Origin: Gemmatimonadaceae bacterium
GTDB taxonomy: Bacteria > Gemmatimonadota > Gemmatimonadetes > Gemmatimonadales > Gemmatimonadaceae
Direction of reading: 5' to 3'
Length of the DNA: 64,000 bases
Assembly: GCA_036496605.1 (NCBI GenBank)
Contig: DASXKV010000051.1
Coordinates: 1 to 64,000 of the forward strand
Numbering within the stretch: position 1 is the stretch's first letter; every line of letters starts with the position of its first letter. The notes under the pieces are model-generated. The model did not search any database. It was not told the origin of the DNA and was given only the letters and a program-made list of their open reading frames with translations. Position numbers and translations under genes: made by a program. Shown in pieces: positions 19,816 through 27,844 of the stretch.

Positions 19816-21474
19816 ATGCGCCCAGTCTTGCTCGCCGTCGACGACGATCCTGAAGTTCTTCGCGCGGTCGACCGCGATCTGCGCCGCCGATATGCCGACC
19901 GCTACCGTGTCGTGCGCGCCGAGTCCGGCGCGTTCGCCATCGATGCGCTGCGCAAGTTCGAGGAGCGCGGCGATCCCATCGCGCTCGTGGTCGCCGATCA
20001 GCGCATGCCGGAGATGTCGGGCGTCGAGCTGCTCGAGCAGACGACCCGCCTCGTCCCCGACGCCAAACGTGTCCTCCTTACCGCCTACGCCGATACGGAC
20101 GCCGCCATCGACGCGATCAACAAGGCGCGGATACACAATTATCTCATGAAGCCGTGGGATCCGCCCGAGCAACAGCTCTATCCGTATCTCGACGAGCTGC
20201 TCGACGATTGGCAGTCTGGCTATCACGCCCCTTTCGAGGGGATCCGGGTCGTCGGCCATCGTTGGTCGCCCAAATCGCACGAGGTGCGCGACTTTCTCGG
20301 CCGCAACCTCGTCCCCTTCAAGTGGCTCGATCTCGATGCATCCACGGAAGCCCGCGACGCGTTGAGTAAATTTGCAACGCGGGAGACGCCGCCGCTGCTG
20401 CCGCTGGTGCTCTTTCCAGACGGCGCGGTGCTCGACGCCCCGGACTTCGCGACGCTCAGTGCCCGAATCGGCCTGCGAACTCGCGCCGAGAAGCCGTTCT
20501 ACGATCTGGTGTGCGTTGGCGGAGGTCCGGCTGGACTCGCTGCTGCGGTCTACGGCGCGTCGGAAGGGCTGCGCACGCTGCTCGTCGAGCGTGAAGCGCC
20601 TGGCGGTCAGGCGGGGACGAGCTCGCGAATCGAGAATTACCTCGGTTTCCCGAGCGGCCTCACCGGCGCCGACCTAACGAGACGGGCGGTCGCCCAGGCG
20701 CGAAAATTCGGCGCCGAGCTGCTGACGCCACAGGAAGCGTGTGGTCTGCGCATCGACGGCCAGTACCGCGTGCTCACGCTCTCCGACGGGTCCGAGGTCT
20801 CGACGCGCGCGCTCGTGATCGCGTCCGGCGTCTCCTATCGGACGCTCGACATTCCCGGCGCCGAGAAGTTGACTGGAGCAGGTGTGTACTACGGCGCGGC
20901 GCTCACCGAAGCCATCTCCTGCCAGGATGAGGAAGTACTCATCATCGGCGGCGGGAACTCGGCGGGCCAGGCGGCGCTCTTCTTCGCCCAATACGCGCGT
21001 CACGTGACGCTCGTCGTGCGTGGTGGCTCCCTGGGCGAGAGCATGTCACGGTATCTCGTCGATCAGGTAGAGTCCACTCCGAACGTCACGGTGCTCACAC
21101 GCACTCGAATCTCCGCGCTGCACGGTGACGATCGCTTGCGCTCGGTGACGCTCGCCTGCGACAGCGAGGAGCGCGATATGGAAGCGACGTCGCTGTTCGC
21201 ATTCATCGGTGCTCAGCCGCGCACCGAGTGGGTCGCCAGCGTGCTGCAGCGCGACGAGCATGGTTTCATACTGACGGGACCCGATCTGGCGCGGGAGAAT
21301 GGTCGACCGCACGGCTGGACGCTCGCGCGCGATCCGTTCTTGCTCGAGACCAACGTGGCGGGCGTCCTCTGCGCCGGCGACGTGCGTCATCAGTCGATCA
21401 AGAGATGCGCGTCGGCGATTGGCGAGGGCGCCATCGCCGTCCAGTTCACCCATCGCTACCTCGCCGAGGGCTGA
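19816..21474 (+). CDS. Receiver domain fused to glutaredoxin-like and thioredoxin-reductase-like FAD domains
   Basis: A 552-residue three-part protein. Residues 1-~125 form a response-regulator receiver (Asp10/Asp11, phospho-acceptor Asp61 in VVADQRMPEMSG, Lys112 in YLMKPW). Residues ~142-222 resemble a thioredoxin/glutaredoxin fold without a CxxC (GHRWSPKSHEVRDFL, LPLVLFPDGAVL). Residues ~228-552 form a thioredoxin-reductase-type FAD/NAD(P) module (GGGPAGLAAA at 235, GGGNSAGQAA at 378, closing CAGDVRHQSIKRCASAIGEG). Where true reductases carry CATC, the sequence reads GAAL, so the disulfide centre is gone. The kinase that likely phosphorylates it starts 1 nt after its stop. FAD-dependent output under phosphorylation control is inferred. 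Confidence 0.88.
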   Translation: MRPVLLAVDDDPEVLRAVDRDLRRRYADRYRVVRAESGAFAIDALRKFEERGDPIALVVADQRMPEMSGVELLEQTTRLVPDAKRVLLTAYADTDAAIDAINKARIHNYLMKPWDPPEQQLYPYLDELLDDWQSGYHAPFEGIRVVGHRWSPKSHEVRDFLGRNLVPFKWLDLDASTEARDALSKFATRETPPLLPLVLFPDGAVLDAPDFATLSARIGLRTRAEKPFYDLVCVGGGPAGLAAAVYGASEGLRTLLVEREAPGGQAGTSSRIENYLGFPSGLTGADLTRRAVAQARKFGAELLTPQEACGLRIDGQYRVLTLSDGSEVSTRALVIASGVSYRTLDIPGAEKLTGAGVYYGAALTEAISCQDEEVLIIGGGNSAGQAALFFAQYARHVTLVVRGGSLGESMSRYLVDQVESTPNVTVLTRTRISALHGDDRLRSVTLACDSEERDMEATSLFAFIGAQPRTEWVASVLQRDEHGFILTGPDLARENGRPHGWTLARDPFLLETNVAGVLCAGDVRHQSIKRCASAIGEGAIAVQFTHRYLAEG

Positions 21475-21475
21475 T

Positions 21476-22555
21476 ATGGGTGACGCAGCCGTCGGTACGC
21501 CTCCTGGCGAGGTCGAGACCACGCAACGTGAGCGCATGGCGACGCTCGGTACGCTCGCGGCCGGCTTGGCACACGAGCTGAATAACCCGGCGATCGCCAT
21601 CGGCCGCTCGGTCGATCTGCTGCGCACCGAGATCGCCGGCGTCGACCCCATTCTGCGACAGATCGCGAGCCATCCCTGGACCGAGGACGAGCTGCGCTTC
21701 CTCGCGCGGTTGGGTGCGACGACGGAACGGACACAGGGCCTAACGGCTCCCCTTGACGTTGTCGACCGCACCGATCGTGAGGAAATGCTCATCGATTGGC
21801 TCGCGCAGCACGAGGTGTCGACATCGCCGGATCTCGCCACAGTGCTCGTCGATCGCGGCGTGACACCGGACGAGCTGGCGGCGCTCGCGCGCGGCTGCAG
21901 TCCGAGCGTGATCAGTGACGCCATGGCGTGGCTGTCGCGGCTCACCCTCATCCGGCAACTGCTCGACGACGTTGCCCGGAGCGCCGCGCGCATCGGTGAG
22001 CTCGTGCGCGCCGTGAAGGGCCACGCCTACACCGATACCGGTCGTCGGCTCGTGGACGTGCACGAGTCGATCGAGAGCAGCCTCACGCTCATCAGCTACA
22101 AGCTCCGCGAATCCCGAGCAAAGCTCGCGCGTGAGTATGACCGCACGCTCCCGCCCATCGAGACCTACGGCACGGAGCTCAACCAGCTCTGGACGAATCT
22201 CCTCGATAACGCCGCCGACGCACTTTCGTCGATGCAAGGCGAGCGGACCATTTCCCTCCGAACGTCGCGCGACGAGGGAGGTGTGCGCATCGAGGTCGCC
22301 GACAGCGGGCCCGGAATCCCCGCCAACCTCGCGGCGAAGATCTTCGAGCCACACTTCACGACGAAGCCAGCCGGGAAGGGAACCGGCCTCGGACTCGACA
22401 TCGTTAGGCGCATCGTCGCGCACCACGGCGGCTCGATCACGTGTGAGTCGGATGCCAAAGGCGCCCGCTTCGTGGTTCGCATTCCCTTCGCGCAGCCACC
22501 CGCTGCCTCACCGAACTCGTCACCAGCTGCGCGTTTCGATGTTTCCAAACAATGA
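21476..22555 (+). CDS. Soluble histidine kinase
   Basis: A 359-residue cytosolic kinase with no membrane segment or recognisable N-terminal sensor. The phospho-acceptor His33 sits unusually early, in LAAGLAHELNNPAIAIGRS. A ~150-residue helical insertion follows before the second dimerisation helix (RIGELVRAVKGHAY). The ATPase domain is complete (WTNLLDNAADAL, VADSGPGIP, HFTTKPAGKGTGLGLDIVRRI). Kinases of this kind with fused-reductase receivers are a recurring pair. The ATG lies 1 nt after the preceding stop. The end overlaps the DsbA-like gene by 17 nt, indicating translational coupling. Confidence 0.9.
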   Translation: MGDAAVGTPPGEVETTQRERMATLGTLAAGLAHELNNPAIAIGRSVDLLRTEIAGVDPILRQIASHPWTEDELRFLARLGATTERTQGLTAPLDVVDRTDREEMLIDWLAQHEVSTSPDLATVLVDRGVTPDELAALARGCSPSVISDAMAWLSRLTLIRQLLDDVARSAARIGELVRAVKGHAYTDTGRRLVDVHESIESSLTLISYKLRESRAKLAREYDRTLPPIETYGTELNQLWTNLLDNAADALSSMQGERTISLRTSRDEGGVRIEVADSGPGIPANLAAKIFEPHFTTKPAGKGTGLGLDIVRRIVAHHGGSITCESDAKGARFVVRIPFAQPPAASPNSSPAARFDVSKQ

Positions 22556-23123
22556 CCTCCTGTTCGGCGGCCCGCCGCTCTCAGACCCCGTCGATGAAGC
22601 CGATCACATTCGCGGAGCCGCCTCGTCGCTCGTCACGCTCGTCGAGTATGCCGACTTCGAGTGCCTCAACTGCGCGCGCGCCTTTCCACTACTCGTTAGG
22701 TACCTCGAGGAATTTCGCGGTACGCTGCGCTTCGTCTTCCGGCACTATCCGCTGACCTGGGAGCATCCCGCGTCGTCGCTGGCCGCGCGCGCCGCGGAAG
22801 CCGCAGCACGACAGGGAAAGTTCTGGGAGATGCACGACGAGCTCCTTCGAAATCCGGGCATGCTGCACCGCGAAGCGCTCCACGCGCACGCCGCATCCGC
22901 CGGGCTGGACATCGTCGGCTTCGCAACTGACCTCGAGGACGAAAGCCTCATCGCCCGCATCGGGCGCGACGTCGCCAGCGGCGAGCGTAGCTCGGTTCGC
23001 GCGACACCCACATTCTTCATCGACGGCGCTCGCTTCGCGAACTCCAGAAACGTGGAAGGCTTGCGCGACGGCATCATGGAAGCGGCCATGCGCGCCACGA
23101 CCCGCTTGCTCGAGGAGCGGTAG
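22539..23123 (+). CDS. DsbA-family thioredoxin-fold protein
   Basis: A 194-residue thiol-disulfide protein. The active-site CxxC is Cys42-Leu-Asn-Cys45 in EYADFECLNCARAF. The cis-proline loop is RATPTFFIDG near residue 150. The helical insertion between them is typical of the DsbA/Thioredoxin_4 branch. There is no signal peptide in the chosen reading (MFPNNDLLFGG), so unlike classical DsbA it should be cytosolic. It overlaps the upstream histidine kinase by 17 nt, and with the receiver-reductase fusion it makes a redox signalling cluster. It could supply the cysteine pair the reductase-like protein lacks; that is speculation. Confidence 0.85.
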   Translation: MFPNNDLLFGGPPLSDPVDEADHIRGAASSLVTLVEYADFECLNCARAFPLLVRYLEEFRGTLRFVFRHYPLTWEHPASSLAARAAEAAARQGKFWEMHDELLRNPGMLHREALHAHAASAGLDIVGFATDLEDESLIARIGRDVASGERSSVRATPTFFIDGARFANSRNVEGLRDGIMEAAMRATTRLLEER

Positions 23124-23263
23124 CCACTTGTTCCCTTGTGGGCATTCGGCAGTCTCTATTGCGCTCGCGGCGTGGCGAGCCGATCTTCACCCCGCCGTTC
23201 CCTACCGTGCAGACGTCCCGCCTTCCCCGGCCGTCGTTGTTCCCGCCACCAGCAACGCTCCCT

Positions 23264-25015
23264 ATGTCCCACCTTCCCGTGGAGCGAGAGACCGAAAATA
23301 TTCGGTCGCCCACGGACGCGCTCGCTGTCACCCCGGTAAGCATCAGCGAGGCACGCTATCGAACCCTCATCCAGGCGATCTCACAGATCGTCTGGACGCG
23401 ATCGCCATTCGGCGAGTTTGTCGACCGGCAGGTGGCTTGGGAGGAGTTCACGGGTCAGTCGCCTGACGAATACCTCGGCTGGGGATGGCTCGATGTCGTC
23501 CATGACGAGGACCGACTCCGTGTGAAGCAAAACTGGCGGCGCGCCGTCGAAGCGGCATCCCCGTACTACGCCGAGTACCGCCTGCGTTCACGCGATGGTG
23601 TCCATCGCTGGGTGGCCGTGCGCGCGGCACCCGTGCGTGAGGCCGACGGTACCGTGCGCGAGTGGATCGGCACTCACAGCGATATCGACGCGGCGAAGCG
23701 GGCCCACGAAGAGCGCGCGCGGCTCTTCGAGTCCGAGCGTCATGCGCGCCTCGCCGCCGAACGGGCGATGAATCGCCTGCGGTCCGCGTGGAGTGTCGCC
23801 GACGCGGCGAGCGCGGAGGCGAGCCTCGACGACATGCTCTGGACGCTCTCGGAAGGCTTGCGCGTTGCCCTCCAGGCAGACGAGGCGACCGTCCTGCTGC
23901 TCGACGTCGAGACCTCGGAGCTCGTCGTCAGAGCCTCTGTCGGGATCGAGCGCGATGCGTCGCAGGAGACGCGCATTCGGCTCGGTGAAGGATTCGCGGG
24001 ACGCGTCGCCTTGGCGCGTTCGCCGGTCGTCGTGCCGGAGACCATGGCGCTTGACGAACGGAGCACCTTCCTTCGCGAGCGCTTGACGTCGGTGATCGGT
24101 GCGCCGGTTCGCGCGTCCGGGCGCCTCGTTGGCGTCATCCACGCGGGAACGGTCGAAGCGCGCGAGTTCAACGAAGAAGACGTCATCCTGCTGCAGCTCG
24201 TCGCCGATCGCGTTGCACATGCCATCGAGCGCGCGCGTCTGCTCGACGCTGAGCGCGTCGCGCGCGCCGACGCCGAGCTCGCGAATCGAGCGAAGATGGA
24301 ATTTCTCGCGATGATCTCTCACGAGCTGCGTACGCCCCTCAATGCCATCGCCGGCTACGCCGAGCTGCTGGCGATCGGTTTGCGCGGCCCGCTCAGCGAG
24401 ACGCAGCTCGCCGACGTCCACGCCATTCAACGCAACGAGCGACATCTCCTCTCGTTGATTGAGGAAGTGCTCACCTTTGCGAAGATCGACGCGGGACGAA
24501 TTCGGATCGAGCCAGAGGATGTTCGCGTGTCGGCAGCACTCGCGTCGATGAGTGACCTCATCGCTCCGCAGATGGAGCAGAAACAGCTCGACTACGAGCT
24601 CGAGCCGTGCGACTCGTCGCTGGCTGTGTATGCCGACGTCGAGAAGCTGCAGCAGGTCGTCCTCAACCTGCTCTCCAATGCGGTCAAGTTCACACCGGCT
24701 GGCGGCCGTATCGTCGTTGGCGCGTCCGCGCACGCGAACGATGACAATCTCGTCGAGATCCGCGTGCGCGACACGGGAATTGGGATCCCAGTCGATAAGC
24801 TCGAAGCGATCTTCCAGCCATTCGTTCAACTCGACGGCGGCTTGACGCGAGCATCTCAGGGCACGGGCCTCGGCCTCGCCATCAGCCGGGACCTCGCGCG
24901 TGCAATGCAGGGCGATCTCGTCGTCTACAGCGAGGCAGGCGAAGGGGCCGAGTTCGTTCTCACGCTTCCACGTGGCGAGCTGCTTCGCACTCGCGGAGTG
25001 TCCCAACAGACTTGA
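23264..25015 (+). CDS. PAS-GAF hybrid-input histidine kinase
   Basis: A soluble sensor kinase of 583 residues from the chosen ATG (an in-frame start 126 nt upstream would add a Pro-rich extension). Order: PAS domain (~25-145, RYRTLIQAISQIVWTR to EWIGTHSDIDAAKR), short coiled coil, GAF domain (~175-325), then the kinase core with His353 in MISHELRTPLNA, NLLSNAVKFTPAGG, RDTGIGIP and GTGLGLAIS. There is no receiver domain. Ligands for PAS and GAF cannot be assigned; the GAF domain has no obvious haem or chromophore cysteine. It follows the DsbA-like gene by 140 nt on the same strand. Confidence 0.9.
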   Translation: MSHLPVERETENIRSPTDALAVTPVSISEARYRTLIQAISQIVWTRSPFGEFVDRQVAWEEFTGQSPDEYLGWGWLDVVHDEDRLRVKQNWRRAVEAASPYYAEYRLRSRDGVHRWVAVRAAPVREADGTVREWIGTHSDIDAAKRAHEERARLFESERHARLAAERAMNRLRSAWSVADAASAEASLDDMLWTLSEGLRVALQADEATVLLLDVETSELVVRASVGIERDASQETRIRLGEGFAGRVALARSPVVVPETMALDERSTFLRERLTSVIGAPVRASGRLVGVIHAGTVEAREFNEEDVILLQLVADRVAHAIERARLLDAERVARADAELANRAKMEFLAMISHELRTPLNAIAGYAELLAIGLRGPLSETQLADVHAIQRNERHLLSLIEEVLTFAKIDAGRIRIEPEDVRVSAALASMSDLIAPQMEQKQLDYELEPCDSSLAVYADVEKLQQVVLNLLSNAVKFTPAGGRIVVGASAHANDDNLVEIRVRDTGIGIPVDKLEAIFQPFVQLDGGLTRASQGTGLGLAISRDLARAMQGDLVVYSEAGEGAEFVLTLPRGELLRTRGVSQQT

Positions 25016-25071
25016 CACCCAGCGTCACGGTACGACATGCGCGTGTCAGAGCGAGTTCGAGAACCTAACTC

Positions 25072-25986
25072 TCAATGCGCCGCGCTGCTCTTCCCGAGCA
25101 ACCCATCCATGAACGGCTTGCCGATGCATTGGTAGAACGTCTTGTCTCCGCATAACGATTCGGCTTGCCGTTCCACGTAGTTCTTCACCTTTGTCGGATA
25201 CGTCCGGCAATTCGGTGTGTTCGTGCCCTTCACACAGCCGTTGTACTTGAGCAATCCCTTGGTGACGTCGGTCGCCGTCACCTGGTTGCCCGTGTGCTTG
25301 ATGTACTCCGAAAGGATGTAGACGCCGTACTTCACATTCGTCGAATCCGAGGAGAGATCCGTCCCGAACTTGTCACCGAGTTCCTTGAGCCAGATTTTCG
25401 GATAGATCTGCATCAACCCCACCGCGCCGACATTGGAGAGCGCGTTGCTCACGAACAACGCGTTTTCCGTCAGCATGACACCGAAGATCACCGCGGGCGG
25501 AATGCCGTCGAGATACGCCTCGCGGACCGCGTAGTACGCGATCGAATCGGCGCGTGCCTGCGATAAGCGGCCCGTGCGAACAAGGTCCTGCGAGAACTTT
25601 GCGCTGTCGGCAGTGAACTCGGGTGACGCGAGTAGCGTCGCGAGTCGTCCAGTGTCTGGCGACGGCTTGGTCGCGAGTAGCGGCTTCGTGAGCGGCACGC
25701 GATCAGCGAGACTCTGGACGACAGTCGGCTGACCAGCGAAGATCGGCTGCTCGTGATTCACGGCGAACACGATGGCCGCAACGAGCACGATGATGGCCCC
25801 GATGTCGCCGAGGAAAGTGAGCAATCGCCGCTTGCTGGCGCTGATCCGCAATCCGCGCCGCCCCGGCGACGAACGCTCCCGCCGATCTTCCCTTCGGCCC
25901 CTCCGCTCACCCTCGTCCTCGGTGGGAACCATAGAGAGCCCGGGCTCGATCAGAAGCTCGCCTGATCCTGGCATACGGACCTGCAA
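25072..25986 (-). CDS. Membrane-anchored lytic transglycosylase (SLT fold)
   Basis: A murein-cleaving enzyme of 304 residues. A basic cytoplasmic tail of ~50 residues precedes one membrane helix (~58-77), so the catalytic domain is periplasmic. The SLT domain (~150-260) has candidate catalytic Glu174 in VMLTENALF, followed by SNVGAVGLMQIYPKIW, the hallmark Gly-Leu-Met-Gln motif. Late cysteines (NGCVKGTNTPNCRTYP and LCGDKTFYQC) could form disulfides. It is the last gene of a minus-strand run after the TonB receptor and the GH15 gene, 47 nt from the latter. ATG codons at residues 5 and 19 are alternative starts. Confidence 0.88.
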   Translation of the reverse strand: MQVRMPGSGELLIEPGLSMVPTEDEGERRGRREDRRERSSPGRRGLRISASKRRLLTFLGDIGAIIVLVAAIVFAVNHEQPIFAGQPTVVQSLADRVPLTKPLLATKPSPDTGRLATLLASPEFTADSAKFSQDLVRTGRLSQARADSIAYYAVREAYLDGIPPAVIFGVMLTENALFVSNALSNVGAVGLMQIYPKIWLKELGDKFGTDLSSDSTNVKYGVYILSEYIKHTGNQVTATDVTKGLLKYNGCVKGTNTPNCRTYPTKVKNYVERQAESLCGDKTFYQCIGKPFMDGLLGKSSAAH

Positions 25987-26033
25987 TGCAACTCGTACAC
26001 CCGTGCCGGGTGTCTCAAGCGGACGCGGCGTTA

Positions 26034-27839
26034 TCAGCGCGGTCCGCCCTGTCCCCGCTTCTCATCCAACGCCAAGGCCGCGCCAATCAACCCGGCATGC
26101 ACCAATCCCTGCGGAAAATTCCCGAGCAAGCTCCCGTCGGCACCGATGTCCTCGGAGAACAACCCGAGGTGATTGGCGTGCCCAACGAGACGTTGCATCG
26201 CCATACGAGCCTTCTCGAGCTCGCCGCTGCGCGCGAGACATTCGACGTACCAGAACGAGCAGATCGTGAACGAAGGTGCCGCTTGGCTCCCGGCATCGGT
26301 GTCCATCCCGCTCATGTCGTAGCGCCGGACGAGAGAGTCGCGCACCAGACGCGTTTCCACCAACCGGAGCGTCGACAGCCATTTTGGATCCGTCGGCGGA
26401 ATGAAGCCAACCAGCGGCATAACGAGACACGCCGCATCGATCGACGTCGAGCCCCTCGCGCCCACGAACGCGCCGAGCGTCGCGCTCCAGAAGTTCGTGA
26501 CTATGTCGTCGCGAATGGTGTCCCGCGTTTCTCGCCACCGCTCTCGCGACGCGGGATATCGACGCCGCGTCGCGAGTCGCAACGCCCGATCCACCGCAAC
26601 CCAACACATGACGCGTGAATAGAGGAACTCCTGGCTACCGGTCCTCACCTCCCAGATTCCCTGATCCGCGCGCTGCCAATTTCGACACACCCATTCTGTG
26701 AGATCGGCAATGTGCTTCCAGGCCGATCGCGAAATCGGCTCGTTATAGACGTCGTTGAGATACAGAGCGTCGATCAACTCACCGTAAATGTCGAGCTGGA
26801 GCTGATCGAACGCCGCATTACCGACGCGAACGGGGCGCGATCCTCGATGTCCGGCCAGATGCTCCAGAATCTGCTCTGTCAGCTCACGTCTGCCGTCGAT
26901 GCCGTAGAAGCTCTGTAACTCGCCCGGTCGATCCGCTTCCTCGCAGCGACGCACGATCCAGCGCGTGAACGATTTCGCCTCGCGCGCGAGCCCGAGCCGC
27001 GCGAGCGCGTAGATCGTGAACGATGCATCGCGAATCCACGAATACCGAAAATCCCAGTTTCGATCGCCGCCGATCTGTTCCGGGAGCCCGAAGGTGGGCG
27101 CTGCGATGACCGCACCGGTCAGACGGCTTTGCAGGAGCTTGAGCGTGAGCGCGGAACGGCGAACCATCGCGCGAAATTCGCTATCGTACGTACATCGGCT
27201 GATCCACCGGCGCCAGTACACGATCGTGCGCCGCATGGCTCTCGTTGCCCAACGGACGTTAGGCAGGTCGCCGGCTCGCTCGGCACGCGCTCCAAAGGTG
27301 AAGACGACGATCTGCCCGGGACGCAGCACGAAGTTCGCCACCGCCGCCGGGCCATCGCACGCCAGTGGAGCGGTACTCGTTAGGCACAACGAAGCGTTGC
27401 CGGGCGCACGGAATAGCGCCGCGCCCGGTATCAATTCCACCGACGGCGCGACCCGTCCGTAGTCGAAGCGAGGCGCACACGTCATTCGAACCCTCGCCTC
27501 GCCCCATACCGCCCGCGCGACTCGCACGATTCGGCTCGGCCCGGGCCCGCGCTCGATCGGCATGAAGTCCACGATCTCGAGCGACGACTCGCCGGTTTCC
27601 AGCCGGGTTACGAGCACGTTGGTATCTCGTGCGTAGCGCTGCTCGGCGCGCGCCCTCCCATCTTCCGGTGCAATCGTGAAATGTCCGCCGCGCTCGGCAT
27701 CGAGCAGACGCGCGAACACCGTGGGGGAGTCGAACTCCGGAAGACAGAGAAAATCGATCGTTCCGTCGAGCGCGACGAGCGCCGCCGTCTGCAGATCACC
27801 GATGATCCCGTGATCGGCGATGCCGGCGGCGCCGCGCAC
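26034..27839 (-). CDS. Glycoside hydrolase family 15 (glucoamylase/trehalase-like)
   Basis: A 601-residue enzyme releasing glucose from alpha-glucans or trehalose by inversion. The N-terminal beta-sandwich starts IADHGIIGDLQTAALVALDGTIDFLCLPEFDSP, typical of bacterial GH15 trehalase-like proteins. The (alpha/alpha)6 barrel carries GGDRNWDFRYSWIRDASFT (substrate-binding loop) and the late GLFSEDIGADGSLLGNFPQ, whose Glu is the expected catalytic base. There is no signal peptide, so it is cytosolic and probably acts on internal trehalose or glycogen. The GTG start lies 5 nt after the TonB receptor stop, so the two should be cotranscribed under the upstream riboswitch. Confidence 0.9.
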   Translation of the reverse strand: MRGAAGIADHGIIGDLQTAALVALDGTIDFLCLPEFDSPTVFARLLDAERGGHFTIAPEDGRARAEQRYARDTNVLVTRLETGESSLEIVDFMPIERGPGPSRIVRVARAVWGEARVRMTCAPRFDYGRVAPSVELIPGAALFRAPGNASLCLTSTAPLACDGPAAVANFVLRPGQIVVFTFGARAERAGDLPNVRWATRAMRRTIVYWRRWISRCTYDSEFRAMVRRSALTLKLLQSRLTGAVIAAPTFGLPEQIGGDRNWDFRYSWIRDASFTIYALARLGLAREAKSFTRWIVRRCEEADRPGELQSFYGIDGRRELTEQILEHLAGHRGSRPVRVGNAAFDQLQLDIYGELIDALYLNDVYNEPISRSAWKHIADLTEWVCRNWQRADQGIWEVRTGSQEFLYSRVMCWVAVDRALRLATRRRYPASRERWRETRDTIRDDIVTNFWSATLGAFVGARGSTSIDAACLVMPLVGFIPPTDPKWLSTLRLVETRLVRDSLVRRYDMSGMDTDAGSQAAPSFTICSFWYVECLARSGELEKARMAMQRLVGHANHLGLFSEDIGADGSLLGNFPQGLVHAGLIGAALALDEKRGQGGPR

Positions 27840-27844
27840 TCGCG

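Noticed and set aside
23588-25018. 476-codon minus-strand frame opposite the PAS-GAF kinase
   Set aside because: Same reason; every kinase motif is on the plus strand.
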